Shown here in pieces: positions 1 to 7,102 of a DNA stretch of 9,084 nucleotides (position 1 is the stretch's first letter; every line of letters starts with the position of its first letter). Position numbers and translations under genes: made by a program. The notes under the pieces were generated by a model. The model was not told where the DNA came from. It searched no databases and saw only the letters and a list, made by a program, of their open reading frames with translations. The DNA comes from an uncultured Gemmatimonadota bacterium. GTDB taxonomy: Bacteria; Gemmatimonadota; Gemmatimonadetes; Gemmatimonadales; Gemmatimonadaceae. Location of the stretch: NCBI GenBank assembly GCA_946479895.1, contig CAMLHT010000150.1, positions 1-9,084 on the forward strand. The letters run 5' to 3'.

Positions 1-1781
1 CCGTGCGCGACGCGCTTCTCGAAGATCGACTCCTTCGCCGCGATGTCGTCCATGTGGGCATAGAAGAAGTCGCCCGAGATCCCGGCGAACTGCACGACGT
101 CCGCCTCGGTCACCGTCCGCCGATGGGTGATCAGCGTGTCGCCGACCTCGAGCTCCTCGAAGTACTTCCGGAACGGGTGAACCTTGTCGGTGGTCTGCGC
201 CGCGCCGCCCACGTACTCGTGGACGATCTTCGAGATCGTCGTCGGATGGCCCTGGAGCGCGGTCCGCTGCATGTAGTGCAGCACGCCGCGCACGCCGCCC
301 ATCTCCTCGCCGCCGCCCGCCCGGCCCGGCCCGCCGTGCACCAGGTACGGCAGCGGTGACCCGTGGCCGGTGGACTCCTTCGCGCTCTGACGGTTCACGA
401 AGAGCAGGCGCCCATGGTACGCCGCCGTGCCGAGCGCCAGCTCGCGCGCGACGCGGTCGTCCGCCGTGAAGACCGAGCCGACGAGGCTGCCCCGCCCCTT
501 TCGGGCGAGCGCCACCGCCTCATCCACGGATGAATACGGCATCACCGTGTTCACCGGACCGAACGCCTCGACGTCGTGCGGCTCGGTCACGCCGAACGGA
601 TCATCCGTGTAGAACAGCAGCGCCGGGAAGAACGCGCCCTTCTGCCGGTCGGCGCCGACAACGTTGAAGTCGTCCAGGTCGCCATAGACCCTCTCGGTCA
701 CGCGCGCGATGCACTCCGCGTTCTTGCGGACGTCCTTCACCTGGTCGCGGCCGGCCAGCGGTCCCATGCGAACCCCGTCGACGCCGGGATCGCCGATCTT
801 CACGCCGTCGAGGCGCGTCGTGAGCGCCCGCATGACGTCCTGGACCATGCTCTCGTGGACGAACGTGCGGCGGATCGCGGTGCACTTCTGCCCCGCCTTC
901 ACCGTCATCTCCTTCGCCACTTCCTTGACGAAGAGGTCGAACTCCTCCGTGCCGGGCCGCGCGTCGGGCCCGAGCATCGAGAAGTTGAGCGAGTCCGCCT
1001 CCTGGTTGAAGCGCACGTTCTCGCTGGCGATCACCTTGTTCTGCTTGAGCATCAGGCCGGTGGTGGCCGAGCCCGTGAACGCCACGGCGCACTGCGAGTC
1101 GAGATTGTCCAGCAGGTCGCCCGCGCTCCCGCAGAGCAGCTGGATGGACCCTTCGGGCAGGATCTTCGACTCGACCATCGCGCGGAACACGGCTTCGGTC
1201 AGGTACGAGGTCAGCGTCGCTGGCTTCACGATGGCCGGCATCCCGGCCAGCAGCGTGGGCGAGAGCTTCTCGAGCATTCCCCAGACGGGGAAGTTGAAGG
1301 CGTTGATGTGGACGGCGACGCCTTCCATCGGCACGCAGATGTGGCGGCCGACGAACGATCCACCCTTCGAGAGGGCCTCCGTCGCTCCGTCGATGTAGAA
1401 GGTCTCGTCCGGCAGCTCGCGGCGGCCGCGGCTCGCGTACGCGAACAGCGTTCCGATGCCGCCCTCGATGTCGATCCACGAATCCGCCTTCGTGGCGCCG
1501 GTCATCGCCGAGATCGCGTAGAACGACTCCTTCCGCTCCATCAGGTACGTCGCCAGTGCCTTCAGCCGTCGCGCCCGCTCGTGGAAGGTGAGCTTCCGCA
1601 GCGCCGGTCCTCCGACGGTGCGCGCGTGATGCACCATCGCCGCGTAATCGATGCCGCCGGTCGACGCCTCACCGATCCTGTCGCCGGTCACCGCGTGGAA
1701 GAGTTCGGTCCCCTTCCCCGTTCCCAAGACCCATTCGCCGGCGACGTAGTTGCCAAGGCGTCCTGATGTGATCGTAGCCAT
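1..1781 (-). CDS. paaZ: PaaZ, bifunctional oxepin-CoA hydrolase / 3-oxo-5,6-dehydrosuberyl-CoA semialdehyde dehydrogenase (C-terminus off the left edge)
   Basis: This is the ring-opening enzyme of aerobic phenylacetate degradation. A MaoC-like hydratase domain hydrolyses oxepin-CoA to an aldehyde, and an aldehyde dehydrogenase domain oxidises that aldehyde with NADP to 3-oxo-5,6-dehydrosuberyl-CoA. I translated 593 residues from the ATG at 1781. The dehydrogenase domain spans about residues 10-510, with general-base Glu261 (QEADSLN) and nucleophile Cys300 ([10 protein letters not shown]). The MaoC domain begins near residue 537 ([10 protein letters not shown]), with the hydratase dyad Asp571 and His576 ([10 protein letters not shown]). 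The E. coli protein is 681 residues, so roughly 90 are missing beyond the edge. Colinearity with E. coli PaaZ from memory is clear ([24 protein letters not shown]). Another in-frame ATG lies five codons upstream at 1796. The 1781 start has a weak GGA in front of it and may be leaderless. The gene has the same orientation as the paaG-paaY operon but is separated from it by three plus-strand genes. Confidence 0.96.
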   Translation of the reverse strand, partial: MATITSGRLGNYVAGEWVLGTGKGTELFHAVTGDRIGEASTGGIDYAAMVHHARTVGGPALRKLTFHERARRLKALATYLMERKESFYAISAMTGATKADSWIDIEGGIGTLFAYASRGRRELPDETFYIDGATEALSKGGSFVGRHICVPMEGVAVHINAFNFPVWGMLEKLSPTLLAGMPAIVKPATLTSYLTEAVFRAMVESKILPEGSIQLLCGSAGDLLDNLDSQCAVAFTGSATTGLMLKQNKVIASENVRFNQEADSLNFSMLGPDARPGTEEFDLFVKEVAKEMTVKAGQKCTAIRRTFVHESMVQDVMRALTTRLDGVKIGDPGVDGVRMGPLAGRDQVKDVRKNAECIARVTERVYGDLDDFNVVGADRQKGAFFPALLFYTDDPFGVTEPHDVEAFGPVNTVMPYSSVDEAVALARKGRGSLVGSVFTADDRVARELALGTAAYHGRLLFVNRQSAKESTGHGSPLPYLVHGGPGRAGGGEEMGGVRGVLHYMQRTALQGHPTTISKIVHEYVGGAAQTTDKVHPFRKYFEELEVGDTLITHRRTVTEADVVQFAGISGDFFYAHMDDIAAKESIFEKRVAH

Positions 1782-1853
1782 GGGTCCAAAATACATGGTC
1801 GGCGGCACGCTCAATGCCCAGACCCTCGGCCGAATCATTCACCGAAGGGGTCT
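1782..1853. promoter_or_regulatory. Divergent intergenic region between paaZ and the SRPBCC gene
   Basis: These 72 bp must hold the promoters of both flanking genes if neither is read from further away. On the minus strand a TATTTT (1787-1792) resembles a -10 box and lies six bases before the paaZ ATG. A TTGAGC (1810-1815) sits 15 bases upstream of it, a short but possible -35 spacing. That geometry would give an essentially leaderless paaZ mRNA. On the plus strand I see no convincing promoter, only a Shine-Dalgarno. I found no clear palindrome that would mark a PaaX- or PaaR-type operator. Confidence 0.35.
1844..1850 (+). promoter_or_regulatory. Ribosome binding site of the SRPBCC gene
   Basis: GAAGGGG lies three bases (five from its GAAGG core) before the ATG at 1854. 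It supports this start over later in-frame methionines. Confidence 0.55.
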
Positions 1854-2762
1854 ATGGGAGCTTCAGTTACGGAATCGGCGTCGGCCTCTCGCGTCCCACG
1901 CTCGAGACTGGACGGCGACGGGTTCGCGGCGACCGCCCGCGAGCAGTTCTACCAGGTGCGCGACAAGTCGATGGACGTCGTCAAGCGCAAGCCGGAGGCG
2001 CTCGCGAAGGGACTCGGCTGGTTCAGCGTCGGGCTTGGCCTTGCGCAGCTCGCGATGCCCGATCGCGTCGCCGAGCTCGCGGGCATCGAGCCCACGCCGG
2101 ACAACATGCGCCTCATGCGCACGATGGGCATGCGGGAGCTGACGAGCGGCGTCGGCATCCTCACCCAGCCCGTGCCGGACAAGTGGCTGTGGGGCCGCGT
2201 GGTCGGCGACGTGCTGGATCTCGCGATGCTCGGCGTCGCGATGGGCCGCAGCGACGGCGACCGCGGCAAGACCCTCGGCGCGACGCTCGCCGTGCTGGGC
2301 GTGACGGGGCTCGACCTCCTCGCCGCGAAGCAGCTCACCCACAAGCGCGAGGAACTGGAGGTGGACGACGTGGACATCGGCGCGCAGACGCTCTTCCGGA
2401 TCATCACCATCAAGGCGCATCCGGCGAACGTCGAGAAGGACTGGAACGAGTTCGTGTGGTCGCAGGGCGGCGACGAGTCCCGCGAGGCCACGGTGACCTT
2501 CGCTCCCGCGCCAGGCGGGCGCGGCACCGAGATCCGCGCCGAGCTGACCTACACGCCGAAGGCGGGGAAGATCGGGAGCGCCATCCAGAAGATGGCGCAC
2601 AAGTCGCCCGGGCAGATGCTCGGCCAGGATCTCAAGCGGTTCAAGATGATGGTCGAGACCGGCGAGGTCGTGAAGTCCGACGCGAGCATCCACAGGCACA
2701 TGCATCCGGCCCAGCCGGACGACACCCTCGGCAACGCCAACCTGGTGGAGGAGACGCGATGA
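1854..2762 (+). CDS. Membrane-anchored SRPBCC (cyclase/dehydrase-like) protein, short SRPBCC domain
   Basis: A 302-residue protein of unknown function. The N-terminal half is a small integral-membrane domain with hydrophobic stretches at about 51-68, 94-106, 115-131 and 139-157. These carry the pattern [12 protein letters not shown], then REL.SGVGIL, then [17 protein letters not shown], which I recognise from proteins annotated as cyclase/dehydrase. The C-terminal half (about 177-275) resembles a SRPBCC/START-like ligand-binding domain: [15 protein letters not shown], the [17 protein letters not shown] strand and the closing helix [16 protein letters not shown]. The middle of that domain looks missing: only about ten residues separate the first helix (DWNEF) from the strand region, where typical members have some 60. 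The tail (278-302) is polar and His/Asp-rich. The stop overlaps the start of the next gene (ATGA), implying translational coupling with the dehydrogenase. The ligand and role are unknown. Confidence 0.8.
   Translation: MGASVTESASASRVPRSRLDGDGFAATAREQFYQVRDKSMDVVKRKPEALAKGLGWFSVGLGLAQLAMPDRVAELAGIEPTPDNMRLMRTMGMRELTSGVGILTQPVPDKWLWGRVVGDVLDLAMLGVAMGRSDGDRGKTLGATLAVLGVTGLDLLAAKQLTHKREELEVDDVDIGAQTLFRIITIKAHPANVEKDWNEFVWSQGGDESREATVTFAPAPGGRGTEIRAELTYTPKAGKIGSAIQKMAHKSPGQMLGQDLKRFKMMVETGEVVKSDASIHRHMHPAQPDDTLGNANLVEETR
2747..2753 (+). promoter_or_regulatory. Strong ribosome binding site fixing the dehydrogenase start
   Basis: GGAGGAG lies five bases before the ATG at 2759. The reading frame stays open far upstream without a stop, so this site, together with the ATGA overlap, is what decides the start. 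Confidence 0.75.
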
Positions 2763-3931
2763 GAGCTACCTGCTGGATGGGCCCGAAGAAGATGCAGGTG
2801 ATGGACGTACCCGAGCCGAAGATCCTCAACAAGCGTGACGCGATCGTGAAGATCACGTCGACGGCGATCTGCGGGTCGGATCTCCATCTCTACAACGGCT
2901 ACCTGCCCTTCATGGAGCCGGGCGACATCATGGGCCACGAGTTCATGGGTGAGGTCGTCGAGGTCGGCAAGGGTGTGACGAACCTGAAGGTCGGCGACCG
3001 CGTGGTCGTCCCCTTCCCGATCGCCTGCGGCCACTGCGATGCCTGCGAGAAGCAGCTCTACTCGCTGTGCGAGAACTCCAACCCGAACTCGCACATCGCC
3101 GAGACGATGCTCGGCCATTCGCCGTCCGGCGTGTTCGGCTATTCGCACATGCTTGGCGGCTATGCCGGCGGTCAGGCCGAGTACGCGCGGGTGCCGTTCG
3201 CCGACGTCGGCCCGCTCCGGATCGACGACGACCTCACCGACGAGCAGGTGCTGTTTCTCTCGGACATCCTGCCCACGGGCTACATGGGCGCCGAGATGTG
3301 CAACATCAAGCCGGGCGACGTCGTGGCCGTCTGGGGCGCGGGCCCCGTCGGACAGTTCGCCATGGCCAGCGCCTATCTCCTTGGCGCCGAGAAGGTCATC
3401 GCCATCGATCGGTTCAAGTACCGGCTCGACATGGCCCACGACAAGGCGAAGGCCGAGATCATCAACTACGAGGAGACGAGCGTGAAGGAGGCGCTCCTCG
3501 ACATGACCGGCGGCCGCGGCCCCGACGCCTGCATCGACGCCGTGGGGATGGAGGCGCACGCGCACAGCCCGATCTACGCCTACGACAAGGCGAAGCAGAT
3601 GCTGAAGATGGAGCAGGACCGGCCGATCGCGCTGCGCGAGGCGATCATGAACTGCCGCAACGGCGGCACGGTCTCGGTCATCGGCGTCTATTCCGGCTTC
3701 GTGGACAAGTTCCCCGCCGGGTCGATGATGAACCGGTCGATCACGATCCGCACCGGCCAGTGCCATGTGCACCGCTACATGAAGCCGTTGCTCGAGCGCA
3801 TCCGGAAGGGTGAGATCGACCCGACCTTCGTCATCACTCACCGGATGTCGCTGGAGGATGCGGCCCGGGGATACGACATCTTCAACAAGAAGCTCGACGG
3901 GTGCGAGAAGATCGTGTTGAAGGCGAGCTAG
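2759..3931 (+). CDS. Zinc-dependent alcohol dehydrogenase, formaldehyde-dehydrogenase-like class
   Basis: A 390-residue medium-chain NAD(P)-dependent alcohol dehydrogenase. The catalytic zinc site is Cys38 (ICGSDLH), His60-Glu61 (GHEFMGEV) and probably Asp169 in SDILPTGY. The structural zinc lobe is complete at Cys90, Cys93, Cys96 and Cys104. The Rossmann fold has GAGPVG at 193-198 and an acidic Asp217 after the second strand, which favours NAD. The SDILPTGY and GGQAEY signatures and the long loop after the lobe resemble Pseudomonas glutathione-independent formaldehyde dehydrogenase, and database entries often name such proteins glutathione-dependent formaldehyde dehydrogenase. The true substrate cannot be read from the sequence. 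The gene is coupled to the SRPBCC gene by a 4-bp overlap, and I recall this pair from other genomes. A role in phenylacetate breakdown is possible but unsupported, since PaaZ already supplies the pathway's aldehyde oxidation. Confidence 0.9.
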   Translation: MRATCWMGPKKMQVMDVPEPKILNKRDAIVKITSTAICGSDLHLYNGYLPFMEPGDIMGHEFMGEVVEVGKGVTNLKVGDRVVVPFPIACGHCDACEKQLYSLCENSNPNSHIAETMLGHSPSGVFGYSHMLGGYAGGQAEYARVPFADVGPLRIDDDLTDEQVLFLSDILPTGYMGAEMCNIKPGDVVAVWGAGPVGQFAMASAYLLGAEKVIAIDRFKYRLDMAHDKAKAEIINYEETSVKEALLDMTGGRGPDACIDAVGMEAHAHSPIYAYDKAKQMLKMEQDRPIALREAIMNCRNGGTVSVIGVYSGFVDKFPAGSMMNRSITIRTGQCHVHRYMKPLLERIRKGEIDPTFVITHRMSLEDAARGYDIFNKKLDGCEKIVLKAS

Positions 3932-3962
3932 CACTGGCTGTTGTTCAGCCATACGGTGAACT

Positions 3963-4091
3963 GCATTTACCGCAGAGGGTCGCAAAGGACCGCAGAGGTC
4001 CGCAGAGGGGGCGGCATCAACCACTACACTCGTTGATGCCGCCCCCTCTGCGAGCCTTTGCGGTCCTTTGCGATCCTCTGCGGTTAAATGC
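3963..4091. repeat. Long near-perfect inverted repeat whose arms are tandem 10-bp units
   Basis: The left arm 3963-4021 (59 nt) and right arm 4032-4091 (60 nt) flank a 10-nt loop (4022-4031). Aligning one arm with the reverse complement of the other gives one single-base bulge and four differences. As RNA, three of these are G-U wobbles and only one is a true mismatch (C opposite A). Each arm contains four consecutive decamers of the form YCGCARAGGN (left arm 3970-4009; reverse complements at 4044-4083), then a unique 12-nt inner segment beside the loop. TTTT follows the right arm at 4092-4095, so on the plus strand it could end transcription of the dehydrogenase message. The element lies 31 bases after the dehydrogenase stop and 38 before the esterase start. 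Similar CGCAGAGG-rich repeats are, as I recall, dispersed in several environmental phyla. Confidence 0.93.
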
Positions 4092-4095
4092 TTTT

Positions 4096-4111
4096 CTCGC
4101 TGATTCGCGAG
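4096..4111 (+). other. Small hairpin in the esterase leader
   Basis: CTCGC (4096-4100) can pair with GCGAG (4107-4111) around a six-base loop, just after the large hairpin and TTTT. It ends 18 bases before the esterase ATG. With only five pairs it may be chance. I see no clear promoter in the remaining leader. Confidence 0.3.
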
Positions 4112-4129
4112 CGCAACTATCCTTAGGGC

Positions 4130-4774
4130 ATGCCGCCACACGACTCACAGCCGACGATGCACGGTGGTGCTCCCCTCGATTCCGCCGCCGCAGTCGCCAT
4201 TCTCGTTCACGGCCGCGGCGCCGATCCGCGCGACATGATCGGCCTCGCCCAGGCGTTTCAGCGGCCAGGCCTGGCCTGCCTCGCGCCCGCCGCCGCCGGC
4301 AACACCTGGTATCCCTACAGCTTCATGTCCCCCCGGGAACGCAACGAGCCGGGGATCAGCTCGGGGCTGGCGGTGATCGAAAGCCTCGTCGCCGATTGCC
4401 TTGGCCGGGGCTTCGATGCCTCCCGCATCGTCATCGGCGGATTCTCGCAGGGCGCCTGCCTCGCTTCCGAGTTCTGCATCCGTCATCCGCGGCGTTACGG
4501 CGGCCTGCTCGCATTCAGTGGAGGGCTCATCGGTCCACCGGAGACGACGTGGGACGACGTCACTGCCGACCTCACCGGGATGCCGGTCTTCCTCGGCTGC
4601 AGCGACGTAGATCCGCACATCCCGAAGGAGCGCGTGCTCGCGACCGAGCAGGTCTTCGCGCGACTCGGCGCCAGCGTGGTCCGGAAGCTCTATCCCGGGA
4701 TGGGCCACACCATCAACGAGGACGAGATCCGGGAAGCCCGGCGCATCCTGGACGAGGTGCTGGCCGCGCCCTGA
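4130..4774 (+). CDS. Alpha/beta hydrolase of the phospholipase/carboxylesterase family
   Basis: A 214-residue single-domain serine hydrolase of the Abhydrolase_2 / COG0400 type, a normal length for the family. The oxyanion-side motif is [12 protein letters not shown] (25-36). The nucleophile elbow GFSQGA places Ser106. The acid is most likely Asp161 in SDVDPHIP, and the base is His193 in GMGHTIN. No signal peptide is visible, so it should be cytoplasmic. Relatives hydrolyse short-chain carboxyl esters or lysophospholipids. A subgroup with this HGRGAD start, MhqD-like, accompanies ring-cleaving dioxygenases in quinone and aromatic stress responses, but no dioxygenase is present here. The ribosome binding site is weak (TTAGGG directly before the ATG), and the next upstream structure is the giant hairpin, so it may have its own promoter. 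It converges on paaY with a 22-bp gap that has no obvious terminator. Confidence 0.88.
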   Translation: MPPHDSQPTMHGGAPLDSAAAVAILVHGRGADPRDMIGLAQAFQRPGLACLAPAAAGNTWYPYSFMSPRERNEPGISSGLAVIESLVADCLGRGFDASRIVIGGFSQGACLASEFCIRHPRRYGGLLAFSGGLIGPPETTWDDVTADLTGMPVFLGCSDVDPHIPKERVLATEQVFARLGASVVRKLYPGMGHTINEDEIREARRILDEVLAAP

Positions 4775-4796
4775 ATCTCAGGTCGGCTGCCGGCGA

Positions 4797-5393
4797 TCAG
4801 GCGCCGCGTGTGTCCTTCCAGGTCCGATATCCCCCGGGCTGGCTCCGCCGATCGGCAGAGATCTCCCGCAGGGGCTCGACCTCGCGCCACGACTCGCGCA
4901 TCATCGCCGGCAGCGACTGGTAGAGACGGGTCCCTTCGGTCTTCCAGCGGATCATCTCGTCGGTCACGTCCTTCACCACCTTCGCCGGATTTCCGACGAG
5001 CACCTTCCGGCCCTCGACCACCATCTTCGCCGGCACGAACGTCATCGCGCCGATGATGCACTCGGCGCCGATCGACACGTCGTCCATGATCACGGCGTTC
5101 ATGCCGATCAGGGTGTTGCGTCCGATGCGGCCGCCGTGGACGATGGAGCCGTGGCCCATGTGCACGCTCTCCTCGAGCACCACCGTCGTCCCCGGGAACA
5201 TGTGGATGACACAGTTCTCCTGGACGTTGCAGCCGTCGGCGATCTCGATGCCACCCCAGTCCCCGCGGAGCGCCGCCCCGGGGCCGACGTACACGTCCTG
5301 GCCGATGATGACATTGCCCGTCACCGCCGCGAGCGGATGAACGAACGCCGTCTCGTGCACCACCGGGGTGAAGCCGCCGAATTCGTAGATCAT
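4797..5393 (-). CDS. paaY: PaaY, hexapeptide-repeat thioesterase of the phenylacetate pathway
   Basis: A 198-residue left-handed beta-helix protein of the gamma-carbonic-anhydrase-like family; E. coli PaaY is 196 residues. In E. coli and Pseudomonas PaaY is a thioesterase that removes the dead-end 2-hydroxycyclohepta-1,4,6-triene-1-formyl-CoA, formed when ring opening stalls. The imperfect hexapeptide turns run from about residue 16 (AFVHP) to 140. The likely metal-binding histidines are His64 (CVIHMFP), His81 and His86 ([10 protein letters not shown]). The C-terminal helix carries the PaaY-type EVEPLREI motif (171-178). I chose the ATG at 5393 because [12 protein letters not shown] aligns with the E. 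coli N-terminus (MPIYQIDGLTPVV). A longer frame runs into the thiolase gene but only translates an intergenic repeat. It is the last gene of the minus-strand operon, 41 bases after the thiolase stop. AGGA supplied by the repeat lies 10 bases before the ATG. Confidence 0.95.
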   Translation of the reverse strand: MIYEFGGFTPVVHETAFVHPLAAVTGNVIIGQDVYVGPGAALRGDWGGIEIADGCNVQENCVIHMFPGTTVVLEESVHMGHGSIVHGGRIGRNTLIGMNAVIMDDVSIGAECIIGAMTFVPAKMVVEGRKVLVGNPAKVVKDVTDEMIRWKTEGTRLYQSLPAMMRESWREVEPLREISADRRSQPGGYRTWKDTRGA

Positions 5394-5398
5394 CCAGT

Positions 5399-5428
5399 TG
5401 TCATCCTGAGCGAAGCGAGGGATCTGCT
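5399..5428 (+). repeat. 30-bp dispersed repeat, copy 1 (paaJ-paaY gap)
   Basis: The same 30-bp sequence occurs at 6652-6681 with two differences, in the same orientation. The core is GCGAAGC (5410-5416), flanked on each side by GA and then by ATCCT (5403-5407) and GGGAT (5419-5423), which pair with one T-G wobble. The copy fills most of the 41-bp gap between the thiolase stop and the paaY start. On the minus strand its AGGA (5404-5407) can act as a Shine-Dalgarno for paaY. I recall this repeat type as very common between genes in environmental bacteria; its function is unknown. Confidence 0.88.
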
Positions 5429-5434
5429 CTTTGG

Positions 5435-6646
5435 TCAGACTCGCTCGATCACCATCGCCATTCCCTGCCCGACCCCGATGCACATCGTGGCGAGCGCGAA
5501 CCGCTTGTTGCGCGCCTCGAGCTCGTTCATCGCCGTCAGCACCAGCCGCGCGCCCGACATGCCCAGCGGATGCCCGAGCGCGATCGCCCCGCCATTGGGA
5601 TTCACGCGGGCGTCATCGTCCGGCAGCCCGAGCTCCCGCAGGCATGCCAGCGACTGGGCGGCGAAGGCCTCGTTCAGCTCGATGACGTCCATGTCGGCCA
5701 GGGTCTTCCCGGCCCGCTCGAGCGCCAGCTTCGACGCCGGGACCGGCCCCATTCCCATCAGCCTCGGCTCGACGCCCGCGACCGCCGCGGCGACGACTCG
5801 CGCCCGCGGCTTCAGTCCGAAACGCTTCACGGCGTGCTCCGACGCCATCAGCAATGCCGCGGCGCCGTCGTTCAGGCCCGAGGAGTTGCCGGCGGTGACC
5901 GATCCCTTTCCGTCCGTCCGGAACGCGGGCTTGAGCCTGGCCAGGACCTCGGCCGTCGTCTCGGGGCGAATGAACTCGTCCCGATCGAAGCGCTTCGGGT
6001 CGCCCTTTCGCTGGGGGATCTCCACCGCGGCGATCTCGCGGGCGAACCGATCGCCGGCCTGCGCCTTCGCCGCCTTCTGCTGCGACCGGACGGCGAACGC
6101 ATCCTGATCCTCCCGATTCACGCCGTACTTCTCCGCCACGTTCTCGGCGGTCTGGCCCATCGAGTCCGTCCCGTGCAGCGCCTTCATCCGCGGGTTGACG
6201 AAGCGCCAGCCGAGGCTCGTGTCGAAGAGCTCCATGTCGCGGGCGAACGGCTTCGCGGCTTTCGACAGGACGTACGGCGCGCGCGTCATGCTCTCGACGC
6301 CGCCGGCGATGAAGAGGTCGCCTTCGCCGGTCTTGATCGCCCGCGCGACATTCGCCACCGCGGCCATGCCCGACGCGCAGAGCCGGTTGACCGTCTCGCC
6401 CGGCACCGTCACCGGCAGGCCGGCAAGCAGTCCCGCCATGCGCGCGACGTTGCGGTTGTCCTCACCTGCCTGGTTCGCGTTCCCGAGCACCACGTCGGCG
6501 ATCGCTGCCGGATCGGCCTCCGGGTGCCGGCGCATGAGCTCCATGATCGTGTGCGCGGCGAGGTCGTCGGGCCGGACTTCGCTGAGCCCCCCGCCGAGGT
6601 TGCCGATCGCCGTGCGGACTCCATCTATGATGAATGCGTCTTTCAT
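5435..6646 (-). CDS. paaJ: PaaJ/PcaF-type 3-oxoadipyl-CoA thiolase
   Basis: A 403-residue thiolase that in this pathway cleaves 3-oxo-5,6-dehydrosuberyl-CoA and then 3-oxoadipyl-CoA, releasing acetyl-CoA each time and finally succinyl-CoA. The E. coli enzyme is 401 residues. The acyl-accepting Cys90 lies in NRLCASGM, and the other conserved thiolase motifs are NEAFA (325-329), His359 in GGAIALGHP and Cys389 in [10 protein letters not shown]. The loop carrying RAPYVLSKA and the [16 protein letters not shown] segment are typical of the 3-oxoadipyl-CoA subgroup rather than acetoacetyl-CoA thiolases. PcaF of the beta-ketoadipate pathway has the same activity, so only the neighbours favour the paa name. 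The ATG at 6646 has AGG four to six bases upstream. The gene is flanked by the two copies of the 30-bp repeat. Confidence 0.95.
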   Translation of the reverse strand: MKDAFIIDGVRTAIGNLGGGLSEVRPDDLAAHTIMELMRRHPEADPAAIADVVLGNANQAGEDNRNVARMAGLLAGLPVTVPGETVNRLCASGMAAVANVARAIKTGEGDLFIAGGVESMTRAPYVLSKAAKPFARDMELFDTSLGWRFVNPRMKALHGTDSMGQTAENVAEKYGVNREDQDAFAVRSQQKAAKAQAGDRFAREIAAVEIPQRKGDPKRFDRDEFIRPETTAEVLARLKPAFRTDGKGSVTAGNSSGLNDGAAALLMASEHAVKRFGLKPRARVVAAAVAGVEPRLMGMGPVPASKLALERAGKTLADMDVIELNEAFAAQSLACLRELGLPDDDARVNPNGGAIALGHPLGMSGARLVLTAMNELEARNKRFALATMCIGVGQGMAMVIERV

Positions 6647-6651
6647 TTACC

Positions 6652-6681
6652 TGTCATCCCGAGCGAAGCGAGGGACCTGCT
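6652..6681 (+). repeat. 30-bp dispersed repeat, copy 2 (paaI-paaJ gap)
   Basis: This copy matches 28 of 30 bases of the one at 5399-5428, in the same orientation. It fills nearly all of the gap between the paaI stop (6683) and the thiolase ATG (6646). The GCGAAGC core is at 6663-6669, flanked by GA on both sides and by TCCC (6657-6660) paired with GGGA (6672-6675). Its lower edge is five bases from the thiolase start codon, exactly as copy 1 is from the paaY start codon. Confidence 0.88.
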
Positions 6682-6682
6682 T

Positions 6683-7102
6683 CTAGTGATCCTTCTCCGT
6701 CTTGTACACCGTGCCCTTGAACGAGGCCACGGTCGTCCCCGCCTGGTTCACGACGGCGACGCTGAGGAACGATAACCGGCGACTCGACGACACCATGGTC
6801 GCGGTCGCCGTCAGCACGTCGCCGACGTTCACGGCCGCCGGATAGGAGATCGCATTGTCGATCGCCACCGTGATCTTGCCGTGCGTGTTCGAGGCGAACG
6901 CCAGCGCGCTGTCGGCCAGCGAATAGACGATCCCGCCGTGCGCGACGCCGAAGCCGTTCACCATCTCCGGCCGCACCGTCATGCGTACGGTGGACGTATC
7001 CGGCGCCACCGTCACGATCTCGATCCCGAGCCACCGGCTGAAGGCATCCCGCGCCATCATCCCGGCGACGACGCGCTCGGCGAGCTTCTGCGCGTCGCTC
7101 AT
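6683..7102 (-). CDS. paaI: PaaI, hot-dog-fold acyl-CoA thioesterase
   Basis: A 139-residue single hot-dog domain; E. coli PaaI is 140 residues. It hydrolyses hydroxyphenylacetyl-CoA and related ring-CoA esters, recovering CoA from intermediates that cannot proceed. The family motif is NGFGVAHGGIVYSLAD, with the active-site Asn49, the HGG turn at 55-57 and the catalytic Asp64 at the start of the central helix. The C-terminal strand VNQAGTTVASFKGTVYK (118-134) matches the VNQ..KTVALFRG region of the E. coli protein. It acts in the cytoplasm as a tetramer in known members. The ATG at 7102 overlaps the paaH stop by four bases (ATGA), with GGAAG eight bases upstream inside paaH, so its translation is probably coupled to PaaH. 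Confidence 0.93.
   Translation of the reverse strand: MSDAQKLAERVVAGMMARDAFSRWLGIEIVTVAPDTSTVRMTVRPEMVNGFGVAHGGIVYSLADSALAFASNTHGKITVAIDNAISYPAAVNVGDVLTATATMVSSSRRLSFLSVAVVNQAGTTVASFKGTVYKTEKDH

Noticed and set aside
576..1766. Long plus-strand open frame antisense to paaZ
   Set aside because: It is rich in Arg, His and Ala, as expected for an antisense frame in GC-rich DNA. The opposite strand encodes PaaZ with intact catalytic residues.
1814..3931. A 705-codon plus-strand open frame that would fuse an arginine-rich stretch to the dehydrogenase
   Set aside because: The upstream part is the out-of-frame shadow of the SRPBCC gene. A strong ribosome binding site and ATGA overlap place the real start at 2759.
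3963..4091. CRISPR array
   Set aside because: The units are contiguous 10-bp repeats without spacers, arranged as an inverted pair, and no cas genes are near.
2549..4141. 530-codon minus-strand open frame across the dehydrogenase and the hairpin
   Set aside because: No recognisable domain. It reads through the repeat and is antisense to a well-supported zinc dehydrogenase.
4775..4796. Bidirectional terminator in the convergent hydrolase-paaY gap
   Set aside because: The 22 bp contain at most a four-pair stem with an impossible loop and no T or A tract.
5394..5483. N-terminal extension of PaaY into the thiolase gene
   Set aside because: The extra residues include PRFAQDD, the translation of the 30-bp intergenic repeat, and have no counterpart in E. 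coli PaaY.
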